Positions 11,737 to 23,596 of a stretch of DNA of 64,000 nt are shown here, piece by piece. Each line of letters opens with the position of its first letter. Position 1 is the stretch's first letter. The stretch is taken from NCBI RefSeq assembly GCF_030052815.1, contig NW_026614691.1, forward strand, positions 1-64,000. Reading direction: 5' to 3'. The notes under the pieces were generated by a model. That model was not told the DNA's origin. It saw nothing but the letters and a program-made list of their open reading frames with translations, and ran no database searches. The position numbers and the translations under genes were made by a program. This stretch comes from Hevea brasiliensis. Lineage: Eukaryota > Streptophyta > Magnoliopsida > Malpighiales > Euphorbiaceae.

Positions 11737-12347
11737 GCGAATGTAAATCAGTGGGGTGATCCTCACCAATAACTTGTACAAATTATGAAATGAAATGGAA
11801 TATCTCTTTTGTTCAATGAATGGATGTGATTGGAAAATCTTTGAATTTGCCTAAGTATTTAATTGTATGAGCATAGCGAAACATGAACTAAATTCCATTA
11901 TTCATCTACGTATAAATGATCGGAAAGCACAATAAGCATGAGATCGGTGGGGAGAAATGCTGAACGGACTTGGTTAAAATTGAAAATTTAACTTGAACAC
12001 TTAAGATCGGGACCCTCGTTAAACCGAACCCAAACTTTAGCTCTTAATCTTCCGAAAAGGAGGTCGGCAATAAAACTGTTAGGAAAAGATCTAGTGCCAG
12101 TTCATTTTATTTATCAACAGAGATCGTAAATATACTTGAGTCCTGAAATTTGACAACGGGTTTGAGAGGTCGGTAAATGATTTGAGAGATCGTGAGGCTT
12201 AATGAATATGAGAACTCGGCATTAATTCAATTTTTGTGAGGAGAGATCGGAAATGTGACCGCCTAAAGAGGGATCGGAAACGAGATTAGCTGTTCAAAGA
12301 AGAATTTTTATTGATTCTAGGGATCGGCCAAAATATGGTGTCGACAA
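11737..12347 (+). other. 3' non-coding end of element G
   Basis: No ORF. The stretch after the stop ('acttgtacaaattatgaaatg') could serve as a polyadenylation region. The rest has scattered 'gatcgg' words and ends 'gtgtcgaca'. No polypurine tract stands before the end. Confidence 0.5.
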
Positions 12348-12352
12348 CTAGC

Positions 12353-12716
12353 ATGAATGTCATGTGATATGTGTTTGGGACTAATGCTCCCATGATGAAT
12401 GAAGTGATGATATAATGAGAAAATAATGAGAATAGTGAACTACAAACAATGATAATTAGGCCAAGTATGCCTTAACAGTAGTGTAAGGGTTGGATGAGAT
12501 TAATAGTACTACATTTAGCTTTTATGCCTTGATACCATTGGTAGGCACCGAGTGTCCGATATGGTTATCCCATGTTCATGATTTCTTTGAATAATCATTG
12601 GCAGGCATCAATGTGTCCAATATGATTATTCCTTTAGCTTTTACACCTAATTTACATAGCACACCCGGTAGGCACCGGTTTGTCTGACGGTATGACAGCC
12701 CAAGGCACCGAGTGTC
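12353..12716 (+). repeat. Element D 5' LTR, second piece, with internal repeat
   Basis: This continues the LTR between the element G insertion and the copia insertion. It contains a partial duplication: 'attggtaggcaccgagtgtc' and a diverged copy 'attggcaggcatcaatgtgtc', each followed by 'c.atatg.ttatcc'. The end 'ggtatgacagcccaaggcac' aligns with 'ggtatgacggcctgagacac' in LTR E (reverse strand near 60125-60150), which supports its identity as an LTR U3/R segment. Confidence 0.68.
12712..12716 (+). repeat. TSD of the copia element, left copy (GTGTC)
   Basis: GTGTC at 12712-12716 matches GTGTC at 52563-52567, immediately beyond the other end of the copia element. Joining the two sides restores a gypsy LTR alignment. 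Confidence 0.75.
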
Positions 12717-14820
12717 TAAAGGAATGGAAGCATGAAAAACACAAGTTTATACCATTAAATTCAAAAATTTTCACCTAGGGTCACATGCATCATGCAAGAT
12801 TTATTTTTATCTATTTGATTTCAATGATAAACAACATATTAAAACTCTTTTAATATGTTTTTGGATCTGTATTTTCCATTTAAGATTTTAAAATTAATCA
12901 GATTAATTTTAGAACCCTAGATTAAATCAAGAACGATTACACTAACCTCTTGATGCACTACAGCGTGTCTGCGCCTTTGAGATTTCTCTTCAGGATACCA
13001 AATGTTGTCCCTCTAGCTTGTCCACACTAAGAACACCTATGGCAGCCCTTGAACAGCTTCTAAAGCTTTTTCTATTAATTAGAAATTCAAGTTCTGCCTT
13101 TTAAGAGATTAGAAATGTAAACAGGACACTAGAAACAATTTCTAGTGTTCTTAATTCAAGAGATTGATGGCTAATCTCTTTGAATTGATGAGAGATGAAG
13201 AAGAATAGATGGTGAGCCTCAAAATGGTGTGACAAAGGAGAGGAGTGGCTACTGGTTGTTTTTCTTTTTCATAACAATACTTATATAGCTAGGTTAACAC
13301 ATTAAACCCTTGCCACATGTCACCCTTTGATTAGCTCTAGGTTTAAGTGACCCAATCACATTGTGCCAAGTGTCAAACCTATATTTAATCTTGATTTTAA
13401 TCATCTTACATGATTAAAAAACATTTGGCAAGCTTATGTGTAATCCCATGTGTCACCATCTCATGGTGCCACGTGTCACACTGTGAAATGACCAAAATGC
13501 CCCTGTGTCTTAATTTTGAGTTCTTAACCCAAAATAATTATTTTTCTTCTTCTAATTTATATCAAATATAAATTAATTAATTAATCTCTATAAATTAATT
13601 TCTCATTAATTAAATTCATAGTTAAACACTTTAAATATAAATTTAACTTATACTATACATCCAATAATCTAGATTTGGTGTCAAGTCATGCTAGGGACTT
13701 TGCAATTTAATTGCAAACCAAACCTATTTAATTAATCAATTAAACTCTTTAATTAATTAATTAAATCATATTTAAATAGGTGATAACTTGTGTATGTGTG
13801 TGACTTACTAGGCTCATCACTAATTGGCAATTAGACATTATATCAACTCTTAATATCATCAGAACTCTTTCTTACCATAAATGATTTCTCTAAATCATTT
13901 TATGAACCTCATAGACCATGGTTAACACCTAGCATAGCATGCCATGGCCACCCAATTAGTAATAAGGTTTACCTTAAACGAACCTATAATCATATGTTAC
14001 CATGCACTAGAATCTCTATGTTACAAAATCCCAACTCAAGCTGGAGTCATGGTTTATGTCAAACTCCATTTGCTATGAATATTATGTTCTCCTTTAATTC
14101 CAGTTCTTGATTAAAAAGATTTTCTCATTAGAAACTCTTTTCTGAATAAATCTATCTGTCCTGGCCAAGAACTTAAAACATCAAGAATAATTAAATGAAC
14201 ATAGGATTTTATCTCTATTTACTTAGAGGAACAGATTCCATCTTGATCAACACTTACCTCCTTATATAACTAGTAGGAGCCAAGAGATGCCCATATACCC
14301 ATACATAGTACAAGTATGAAAGCAGTATCAAACTCAAACTACCTATATACAAGATAACTGTGCTATCTCAGGTCTAAAGATTAGATGCACTGATATAATT
14401 TATGATATAACATTGACAAGAGTAAACTCCATGTGCTTGTCATAAGTGTCACTGGTTCGACCTACTTATCATTTATAAGTGCCTATCATGTTTGTTATAT
14501 GGCATGAGACTCACCATTCCATCTTATTTATATCTCATATAAATAACTTGGGAACAAATATGAATATAATCTTTCTGGATAAGTCATGTCCTTATTATGA
14601 AGTATCCTCGATTGTGAACCTATTTATGATACTTTGTGCTAGAAATATTATCACTCATATTCTTAACAACTTAAGAATAATATTTCTAACAAAATATCAA
14701 TGGACCTTTTCTATTACACATAAATATATTATGTAAACGAAAAAGTGGAAATGCCTTTTATTAATAAAAATATGTACAAGATACATACTAAATGATATGC
14801 TCTAGGATATACTACTAACA
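12717..14820 (-). repeat. Copia 3' LTR (complete, about 2.1 kb)
   Basis: The inner end on the + strand is '...actactaaca' at 14820, directly beside the polypurine tract. The outer end at 12717 reads TA rather than the expected TG, explained by one G-to-A change. The last 880 bp match the surviving piece of the other LTR (51685-52562) closely over their whole length. Reading frames seen in it are shared only through LTR identity. Confidence 0.78.
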
Positions 14821-14836
14821 ATCTCCCACTAGCACT
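14821..14836 (-). promoter_or_regulatory. Copia polypurine tract
   Basis: On the minus strand 'gctagtgggagat' directly abuts the LTR start 'tgttagtagtat'. It primes plus-strand DNA synthesis in this element class. Confidence 0.75.
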
Positions 14837-14869
14837 AGAGCCATTCATTGCAATATCTTAGACCTATCT

Positions 14870-16425
14870 TCTCAAGATGTCAGTCTAACTAAGTCTGTGA
14901 CATAAGCTTAGTGAATGGATCAGCTGGATTTTCAGCTGATGCTATTTTCTGCATGGCTACGTCGCCTCGCCCAACTATTTCTCTGATAATGTGGTAGCGC
15001 CTTTCTATGTGTTTGGATTTCTAGTGAGACCTTGGTTCCTTAGCCTGTATGACTGCTCCATTGTTGTCAGAGTGTAGTGGAACTGCCGACTCAATGGAAG
15101 GAACTATTGTAAGTTCTCACGAACTTCTTTATCCAAAACTTCCTTTGCGACATCGATGCAGCAATATACTCACCTCGTAGTGGAATCTGTAGTCGTGCTC
15201 TGTTTGGAACTCTTCCAACCGATCGCACCTCCATTACAAATGAACATATATCCAGAGGTTGACTTTCTATCATCGATATCCGATTGGAAATCGAATCGTA
15301 TAACCATCCAATTGCAAGTCTCCACTTCCATAAATCAAGAATAAATCCTTAGTTCTTCTCAAGTACTTAAGGATATTCTTGACGACTATCGATGTTCTAA
15401 ACCTGGATTGGATTGATACCTGCTAGTCAAACTAACAGCATATGCGATATCCGGCCTAGCACACAACATTGCATACGTTAAACTTCTAATAGCCAAAGCA
15501 TATAGAATCCTGGCCATCTTATCTCTTTCTTCAGGTGTCTTTGGAGACATCTCTTTAGAAAGGTGGATACCATGTCTCACTGGTAACAATCCTCTCTTGG
15601 AATCAAGCATGTTAAACCTCTTTAACATCTTTTCCAAGTATAGACTTTGGGATAAACCAATTATTCTTTTCGCTCTATCTCTATATATGCGAATCCCAAG
15701 AATATAGGTTGCCTCCCCTAAGTCTTTCATGGAGAATGTATTTGACAACCATACCTTTATAGTTGTCAACATACCTATGTCATTACCCATCAACAGTATG
15801 TCATCCACATATAAGACAAGGAAAGTGATAGCACTATCACTAACCTTCTTATATACACATGGCTCATCCTCATTTTTGATAAAACCAAAAGGATTTAATG
15901 GCTTCATCAAAACGGATGTTCCAACTCCTCGAAGCTTGTTTCAACCCATAAATTTAGCTTGCATACCTTGGAACCATCTTGGGATTCAAAACCCCTAGGT
16001 TGTTCTATGAAAATGTTTTCTTCAATGTATCCATTGAGAAAAGCTGTTTTGACATCCATCTGCCAAATCTCATAATCATAGTATGCAGCTATTGCTAATA
16101 AAATTCTAATTGATTTAAGCATGGCAATAGGCGAGAAAGTCTCCTCATAGTCGACTCCTTGCCTTTGGCGAAACCCTTTCGCTACTAGCCTTGCCTTATA
16201 GGTCTCTACCTTTCCATTAGAACCAATTTTCTTCTTGAAAACCCATTTGTTCCCTATAAGTACAATACCTTCAGGCGGGTCAACAAGATCCCAAACTTGA
16301 TTCTTATACATGGAATCAATCTCAGATTTCATAGCATCGATCCATTTTGAAGAGTTTATATCTGATATAGCTTCTTCATAGGTAAGTGGATCATCTCCAT
16401 GATCTACTTCTTCATGAATAGACAA
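14870..16425 (-). pseudogene. Copia reverse transcriptase-RNase H region
   Basis: From 16425 leftwards the RT shows 'WDLVDPPEGIVLIGNKWVFK', 'KARLVAKGFRQRQGVDYEET', 'QMDVKTAFLNG' and, after a frame change near 15907, the catalytic 'LYVDDILLMGND' (YVDD, copia type). RT continues to 'RPDIAYAVSLTSRYQSNPG' near 15390. RNase H follows in broken frames: 'RGEYIAASMSQRKFWIKKF' at about 15110-15190 is the conserved 'EYIA' block. The RNase H part has lost continuity at least twice. These enzymes copy element RNA into DNA and remove the RNA strand. Reading frame and spacing match the family except for the breaks, so this is a recently damaged or poorly sequenced copy. Confidence 0.85.
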
Positions 16426-17780
16426 CTCTTATTCTTCTTCATAAAGAAAACCACATCTCACTGGTGGGTGAGATACCCTGGTTGTTATACGAGGAATAAT
16501 GGGTATAGGTTGACTAGATGGATCTATATCCATCTGATCTGTTGGTTGGTCAGAATTCTCTAATTCTAACTCTATTTGCCTTCCTTTGCCTCCTTCTTAA
16601 ATAAACTGTTATTCAAGAAATGTGGCATCTCTACTTATCACAACCTTTTATGAAGTAGGCAAATAAAAATAATATCCAAAACTATCTTTTGGATATCCAA
16701 CAAATCGACCTTTTTCTGATCTGGTCTCCAATTTATCAGTGTTGACTTTTGATATAAGCTAGACAACCCCAAATCTTAACATGCTTAAGACTTGGTTTTC
16801 TTCCATGCCATATCTCATAAGGTGTGGAAGAAACTGATTTTGATGGAATCCTATTCAGAATATACAAAGCTGATTCTAATGCAAATCCCCAAAAGAAGAT
16901 TGGCATATTAGTATAGCTCATCATACTACGTACCATATACAAGAGGGTACGATTTCTCCTTTCAGATACACCATTTAGCTGTGGCGTTCTTGGAGGAGTC
17001 AGCTGAGAAATAATGCCAAGCTCTCTCAAGTATTCATCAAATTCAGTACTCAAATATTCACCTCCACGATCTGATCGAAGAGTTTTAATACTCTTTCCTA
17101 TTTGATTTTCTACTTCAGATTTAAATTCTTTAAACTTTTCAAAGGATTCATGTTTGTATTTCATCAAATACAAATACCCAAATCTTGATTTATCATCAGT
17201 AAAGGTAATAAAATAATGAAAGCCCCCTTTAGCCATTTCTTTAAATGGACCACATACATCACTATGTATTAGTTCCAAAATATTTTCAGCTCTTAGCCTT
17301 TGTCCAATAAAGGGTGATCTAGTCATTTTGCCCTGAAAGCAAGATTCACAAGTTGGAGTAGGCTCAGAGCCCAATAAGGATAAAATCCCCATTTTCTCCA
17401 GTTTTACAATCCTATCTTCTGCAACATAACATAACCTTAAGTGCCAAATATATTTTGAACTTGAGTTGGTTTTCACCATGGCATTGCATTCTTTTAGATC
17501 ACTTACATTCAATTTGTGTCAATTTGTGTTTGTCATTATTATCCAAATAATAAAGACCATCATTCATATAACCCGAACCAACATATTTATTTCCAAAATA
17601 AATATTGCAAACATCATCTGTGAACTGAAATTCATAGACATTTCTAGTCATGCTAGATATAGAAATGTTGTTCTTAAAAGCATCAGGTACATATAAAATA
17701 TTATCCAAACACAAAACATGTCCAAACATGAAAAAATATTTAGATACTATGGCTAAAGCTTCAACTTGAGCCATTGCCAA
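16426..17780 (-). pseudogene. Copia integrase region
   Basis: The GAG-pre-integrase zinc-binding part has 'WHLRLCYVAEDRIVKLEKMG' then 'CESCFQGKMTRSPF', in which the expected second His (HxRLGH) reads Cys-Tyr. The catalytic core follows: 'LIHSDVCGPF' (first Asp), 'FTDDKSRFGYLYLMK' (second Asp region), 'NGVSERRNRTLL' (Glu), then 'IWGCLAYIKSQH'. Frames change near 17505 and 16740. The C-terminal stretch to 16430 continues in other frames. Integrase joins element cDNA to the chromosome; its 5-bp footprint is the GTGTC duplication. Confidence 0.85.
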
Positions 17781-17990
17781 TCCGAACTCTAATATCTTGA
17801 GAACGCATAGTCGCTACTATTTGCTAGTTCCTGCATATCATTCGAAATGTGAGAACTGGCACCAGTATCTAAAACCCAAGCTGTAGATAAATTATGAGTA
17901 TCATCAGAATTTAAATAACAAGATATGGACATACCTTCCGAAGGTGTGTCCTTCTTGTCCTTCAAAGAAGCAAGATACTCTGGGCAGTTC
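17781..17990 (-). pseudogene. Copia aspartic protease region
   Basis: 'WVLDTGASSHISNDMQEL' carries the D-T-G active-site motif at about 17845-17885. The protease cuts the Gag-Pol polyprotein. It lies in the frame that begins after the zinc knuckle and runs out at about 17789, after which the frame changes to that of the integrase. Confidence 0.85.
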
Positions 17991-18796
17991 CTTTTTCCAG
18001 TGCCCATCCTTCTGGCAGTGGAAACATTTTCCTTTGCCTCCATCAGCTTTAGTCTTCCTTTTCTGTTTAGCTATTTTCTTGGAAGGACCAGGAATCTGAG
18101 ATTTCTTTTTCTTATTGACCTTCTTCTTGTTGGACTTTCCAGTAAAAGAAGATGCAATCAAAGCTACCTCTTTTGCTTTATTGCCCGACATATTCTTTTA
18201 GGCAATAACCAACATGTTGAGTAACCCAGCTAAGGTGCATTCCTGTTGAGTCATATGGAAATTTGTCACAAAATTCCCAAAAGACTCAAGAAGGGACTGA
18301 AGGATCAAATCCGTCTGTAGTTGGAAATCCATGTTGAAGTCAAGATGTTCCAACTGCTCAATCAGCCGAATCATCTTATGGACATGATCCCCAACATTCT
18401 GTCCCTCAGACATCCTCATACGGATTAGCTATCTAGATATCTCATACCTAGAATTCCTGCTATGGTCACCATACAACTCTTGTAGGTGAAGGAGGATCTC
18501 ACTCGCACTCAACATGTTCTCATGCTGCTTTGTAACTCATTACTCATGGAAGCAAGCATGTAACACTTAGCTCTCATATCATGCTCCTTCCACTTATCCA
18601 AAGTTTCATGTTCCTCTTGTGTGGCCTCTGGAGGTAAGGGACCAGGAACATTTGAATCTAGAACATATCCTATATGTTCAAGGTTCAGGAAAAGTTTCAA
18701 ATTTCTTAGCCAATCAGACAGATTAGGTCCTGTCAACCTATTGCGATCAAGTATGCTTGCAAGGATATTGGATGGTGGTGGTTGTTCTGTGCTCAT
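17960..18796 (-). pseudogene. Copia gag (capsid-nucleocapsid) region
   Basis: The start at 18796 opens 'MSTEQPPPSNILASILDRN', followed by 'LTGPNLSDWLRNLKLFLN', the usual N-terminus of plant copia Gag. A frame change near 18509 is followed by 'MRMSEGQNVGDHVHKMIRLI' and, after another near 18198, the basic region and a zinc knuckle 'CFHCQKDGHWKK'. The last Cys of the CCHC motif is out of frame because of an extra A in an A-run near 18000; the other frame continues 'RNCPEYL'. This Gag packages element RNA in virus-like particles. Confidence 0.85.
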
Positions 18797-19911
18797 TTTT
18801 ATTAGAAAATTAACTGCAAAAAATAACCAGATTGATTAGTAAATGTATCATGTAATTAACCAAAATGATTATGGTCTTTTAATCAAATTGGTCCTCCCAC
18901 TAACTTAGCGAATCCTACACTTCCAAAGTAGAAAACGGAAATCCTAGTTGGATGGATTTCTAGTGGGTGATTGAATTCTTATAATTCTATTGATCATCCT
19001 CAGGTACATCCATTATTGGAATTATAATAAACTATAAGTAAGCAACTCCTTGCCCATCACATCTCATGTGAGGTTCAATCCTTTACCTAGCCCCTAATGC
19101 TCAAAATCTCAGGTACATCCATTATTGACTTATCTTGCATTAATTAAGTTGATCCCATTGAGCCAGTAATTATGCAAACAATTTTAATATCCTCAGGTAC
19201 ATCCAATATTGGCCACCAAACTATTTACATATTTACAACATCTCATGCTTAACAATTATTCTTAAGAAAATCTCTTAAATTAATTGCATCTTATGCAATT
19301 ATTTAAAATTTCTTAAAATAATTGCCCCAATGGAGGGCCTATGTTATAATTACTTTAATTATAGCATTTTCAACTTAATCATTTGTTTGGAAGATTTTAT
19401 GGTCATTCTAATTACTATTAAGGTCTCACTTTGCACATTATCCAATTAGCATACATATATCATATAATAGCATACATTCCCATACATCTCATGCATTCAT
19501 GGATAAGCAATAAATATGGTATGATCATGGACTTTCTAAGAGATTGAATTCTGAGCCACCAAGAATTGAATCAGGGCATTCCTAGGTGCATTTCATTCAT
19601 TCATTTTACAAGAGTTGCTGAATGAGTACATAATCAACACTTGATCTTGAATTCCTCTCACTGGTCCCACCAATGCTCTTAACCTCCTTGAACTTCTTGC
19701 AATCCAATATTACATAGTAATCCTTGGCATACCAAGGTGAATTTACAAGAACTTAAATAAATGAAATTATAACCCAAAAATTATTACAAACTTAATAATA
19801 CATGCCCAAAATAAATTAAAATAAATTAATTAATTTACAATCCCAAAGAAACATAAAAGAAATAAATCCAATCACATTGGTCTTTTATAGTCCATGATCA
19901 TCCATCATGCA
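18797..19911 (-). other. Copia 5' leader, part 1, with three direct repeats
   Basis: Untranslated leader upstream of gag. The phrase 'ctcaggtacatccattattg' occurs at 18998-19019 and 19107-19127, with a one-base variant at 19192-19212, spaced 84-110 bp. No PBS is seen here. A solo LTR interrupts the leader at 19912 and it resumes at 23597. Confidence 0.6.
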
Positions 19912-22900
19912 TGTAACACCCCTATGTTCGGTAGTGTGTTCTACTGTTCCGGTGACCAATGTTATCCGGACAGCTAGGATACCTAGAACTACACTTCGTT
20001 ATGAGTGAGGAGACATAAAATAATGAAATAAAAGAAGAGAAAACACAAGAAAAACAAAGGAAAAATAATAGCAAAGAAATGTAACCAAGTTAAGCAAGCC
20101 GAGAACCCTAGCGATGGGTGACCGCACCGAGAAATCACGGCATGGACCGTTGACTAGCCCTGGACTGCGGGGAACCCTAGAAAATATTTTTAGGACTTAA
20201 AGAGACATCAATTTAAGTATAAATATCATTAGAAATATCAAAGAAAAATTAAAGTATTAGTACAAGGAAAAGTGAGAAATCGAAAAACGGACAAAACTCG
20301 GTGTTACCGAAAAATCGGGAATGTAAACCGAACAGGGGCATTATGGTCATTTGACACCCCGAATTGTCTTTTGACCTAAATGTCCATTAAAAATAAATAA
20401 TATTACACTTAGAAAATAGAATGAAAAATTAGTTTAGTGGTACCTAATGCAAATAGCCAAAAGTGGAGTGAAAATTGTGTAATTAGCACTTTAAGCTTAT
20501 TATATGATTAATTTGAGTAAGTGGATTACTAAGAATTATAATATGAATTAAAATATTGATTAAGTGGGCAGATTACTTCCATTAAAACTTCATCTTCCTC
20601 ATTTATTCATCCATTGCCGTAAGGAAGAACTCCTAAAGCCCTTCCATGGCCACCCCATTTGCATGGCTTCATTTCACCCATTTTCAAGCTAGATTTTGAT
20701 TACTTGTCTTCATTAAAGATCACCTCCACATCACAAGGAAGAAGTAGATACCAATATTAAGAAGTTTTAGTGAAGATTAAGCAAGTCCCAACAATAGGTA
20801 AGTTTGAGTTTTTGAATATTTCTTTGATAAACTTTGTATACATGTTATGGGTGTTTGATTTGTGAAAAAAATTTTCAAGTTTGAGGAGTTATTGATATAT
20901 CCAGTTTGGACAGCCATGGAGTTGTATGTTTAATGATTTATTCTTACATATGGTTGATGGGAATTCATGTTGAATAGGGTGATTTAATGTCCTAGTAAGT
21001 TATTTCCTTGTATATGTGGTGATTGTGCATTTAAAATTGAAGTTGAGGAAGTTATGTGAAACTTTGGCAAGGTGGGGCAATTCAGCAGCCTTGAGACTCC
21101 ATGATGAATGTATGAATTCATGAAGATATTGGCAGAATTATGACATTGAGGATTGATGGATATGTATATAAATTAGTTGTGGAAATTGTATGAAATAATG
21201 AGTAGTGTTTATGTGTATTTGTGGTTGTATTTGGACTTTATGAATTAGAGTTTTATTTGGTGTGTTAAGGATGTTTGTAATCTGCCCAAAGTGACTTTAA
21301 AGTGAAGTGGTATATGGTTTGGTAATGTACCAAAACAAAATTGGGTTGAGGAGTGGATTTATGGTAAGGTAAATGTGTAATTGCTACATGTTTAAGCAAT
21401 GTAATTAAGGGCAGTGTGCATTTTAACCTATAAAACTAAATGTGTAACTCCAATTGGTATGAGACCAATTGGAGGTGAAACTAGACACAAAATGTGCCAA
21501 CTTTCATTGAGAAAGCAAACCAAAATTCTGCTTGCAATGTAGCATGAAAAATAACCAATTCGGATTAAGTGCAAATGAGGCCTGAAAATTGACCAATTGG
21601 GTAGCAGTTAGTGTTTAGGCCATAACTCACTCAAAACAGGTCCAATTGACCTGAAATTTTAACCATGAATAGTTAAGACCCATACCTACAAGTCTCATGA
21701 AGACACCAAAGCCCAGAAATGACCATAAGCAAGTCAAACAGCTTGCACAAGTTCGGGTCCAAAAACTGGCCGAACCAAAGTTGACCAAATTGACCTAAAA
21801 TGACCAAATTTGATGCCATTTGACCAGCAATAGTAAAATGACCACAACTTGGTCTACATAACTCAGAATGACCTAAAATTTTGCTCCGCATTCCATAAGA
21901 CATAGATCTACAAGTTTGTAGTTTTGACCAAAACCTGAAAACCGAGGGAACTAGGTCGTCCAAAAGGTCAAACTAGTATCCGGAATCCAAAGAAGTTGCA
22001 ATAAAATGCACTAAACAAGGAAATGAAGTTGGTAACATGTACCAACCCTAAAAGACTATCGAATGTGACATATTAATGACACTAAAACCTAATTTACCTA
22101 GAACGCATCGAGGGACGATATATTAGGTGATTAAGCAAATAATAGCTTTCAGTGAATTACTTATCAAGCATTATCGATAGAGACAATTTAATTTAGTACT
22201 GAAACACTTCAAATTGTGTTTCTCAGTTAGTAAAGACTCGTGGAAAGGAAGGAAAAGCTGAGTCCGGACAGAGACATTATCGAGAGGTTTGTGCACAACA
22301 ACTATTTCTTTTGAATTTTTCAATTGAAATGAATTATGACTATTTGTACATTATTATTTTAAAGTGTGGACATGTGTTTGAATGGATAGTGATAGCTTGA
22401 AAAGCATTGTAAATGGTTTTGAACTGTGAGAAATTGTTTGAATGATATTGATGGATACTTATTGATTGAAAAATATTGGAAATGGTTTGAAACCACAGCT
22501 ATCATGTATATTGATTGTATTCCTCACTAGCTTGTCTAGTGGGACAAATTGAATTCCCTCTCTGGCTGAAGTGTTGAGGTGTGTGCCTGTTGAGGACGAA
22601 TTAGATGAGTACTCATATTTTTGCTAGCTAGCTTTGTTATTCCTCATTAGTCATCGACTCTTGGGACGAATTGAATACCTCATTAGCCATCGGTTTTTGG
22701 GACGAATTGAACTTTGGAACATGATTAAGCTGTGTGTGATTTATTGATATGTATTGTGAGATTGTGAAATGAATTTAAACTCTTATTGATGAATCATCTT
22801 TTGAATTCAACCATGATCTGACTTATTGAAATTTATTGTGATATTGAGAAATGGAGTTTAAATTCTTGTTGACAATTACTGTCTTGAAATTAACTATGGT

Positions 22901-23591
22901 TTTAAGTATCCACTATTTAAATGATTTATGAATTGTGATTTAAATTGTATTTGGTTAATGATGTGCACCACTGAGACATTGTCTCGTGATTGCTTTTATT
23001 CTTTGTCGGTGAGTAGACAGAAAGGGCAGCAGACTAGGCTGCTAGTACCTCCAGCGAGAGATTACCGGGTATAATGTGTATACCAACATTTTGCATTTTG
23101 TACTGTAATGTATGACCACTGTATGTACATATTATTTTTGGTTTTGAGCAGTTGTAAATTAAAATTTTACATTGAAGTTGTAAAATAATTATGAGTTATT
23201 TTGGTTGGTAAAAATTGTATTATATTTCTTGTATCGCAATCTTTGGAAAAATCACTGTAGATTTGAGTTGAGAATATGTTGGAGTTGAGATTTGGAAATA
23301 TATTAAAGTTCTTTTTACAGGTTTTCTGAAGAACTGTTTTATCCAAAATACAGATGGCACTCTGCCAAAATTTTTACAGAAATTCCAAATAATTCAAATA
23401 TGTTAGTTCTATCACTACAATTCAAAAAGGTTTTTAATACCTGTAAATAGTGCTCACCACTGTAAAAGAAGTAAGAAAAGTTTTTAAAATCCCTTGTAGT
23501 GTATTTAATGGGTTATCAGTAGACAGAGTTGGTAATTCATTAGGTATACTACGGGATCATGTTATGCCTTACAGAGGGGTAGGGTGTGACA
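19912..23591 (+). mobile_element. Solo gypsy LTR (F-related family), TSD ATGCA
   Basis: The unit starts TGTAACACCCC and ends GGGTGTGACA, with perfect ATGCA duplications at 19907-19911 and 23592-23596. It is related to the element F LTRs but in the opposite orientation and diverged. No internal domain is attached, so it is a solo LTR left by LTR-LTR recombination. It holds two 'cataactc...catgaag' modules (21620-21715, 21840-21930), a repeated 'ttgggacgaattgaa' (22655-22712) and the hairpin module at 22963. Confidence 0.92.
22963..23012 (+). promoter_or_regulatory. LTR two-hairpin module (solo LTR copy)
   Basis: TGCACCA is followed by CTGAGAC-att-GTCTC, the left stem extended in sister copies to GTCTCAG. 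The second stem is disrupted here ('gattgcttttattctttgtc'), probably by loss of bases at CTG. Confidence 0.6.
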
Positions 23592-23596
23592 ATGCA

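Larger units (their letters stand above)
6401..12347 (+). mobile_element. Element G: 5.9-kb TG...CA unit carrying a Transposase_28-like gene
   Basis: The unit begins TGTCGC and ends GTCGACA, giving a 5-bp terminal inverted repeat TGTCG/CGACA, flanked by perfect 5-bp ACTAG duplications. TG...CA ends with a 5-bp TSD are what an LTR-retrotransposon integrase leaves. The first 150 bp, with 'gaggagtcgccacc' and 'ttaggcaccccacc', resemble the 5' end of LTRs I associate with the plant gypsy Tat group. I see no second copy of these ends inside and no PBS or PPT. It is therefore either a very long solo LTR with an embedded gene or a non-autonomous element of unusual design. It is richer in CCGATC/GATCGG words and in GC than its surroundings. 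It contains three minisatellite arrays, two promoter-like modules and one degraded gene. Confidence 0.72.

Noticed and set aside
14479..14736. An 85-codon ORF on the + strand present in both copia LTR copies (also 52221-52478)
   Set aside because: The two LTRs are copies of one sequence, so the shared frame is expected. Several of the few differences change the amino acid, and the frame is antisense to the element.
22971..22985. Inverted repeats as rho-independent terminators
   Set aside because: This is plant DNA; the stems are part of the conserved LTR hairpin module and have no U-tract context of bacterial terminators.
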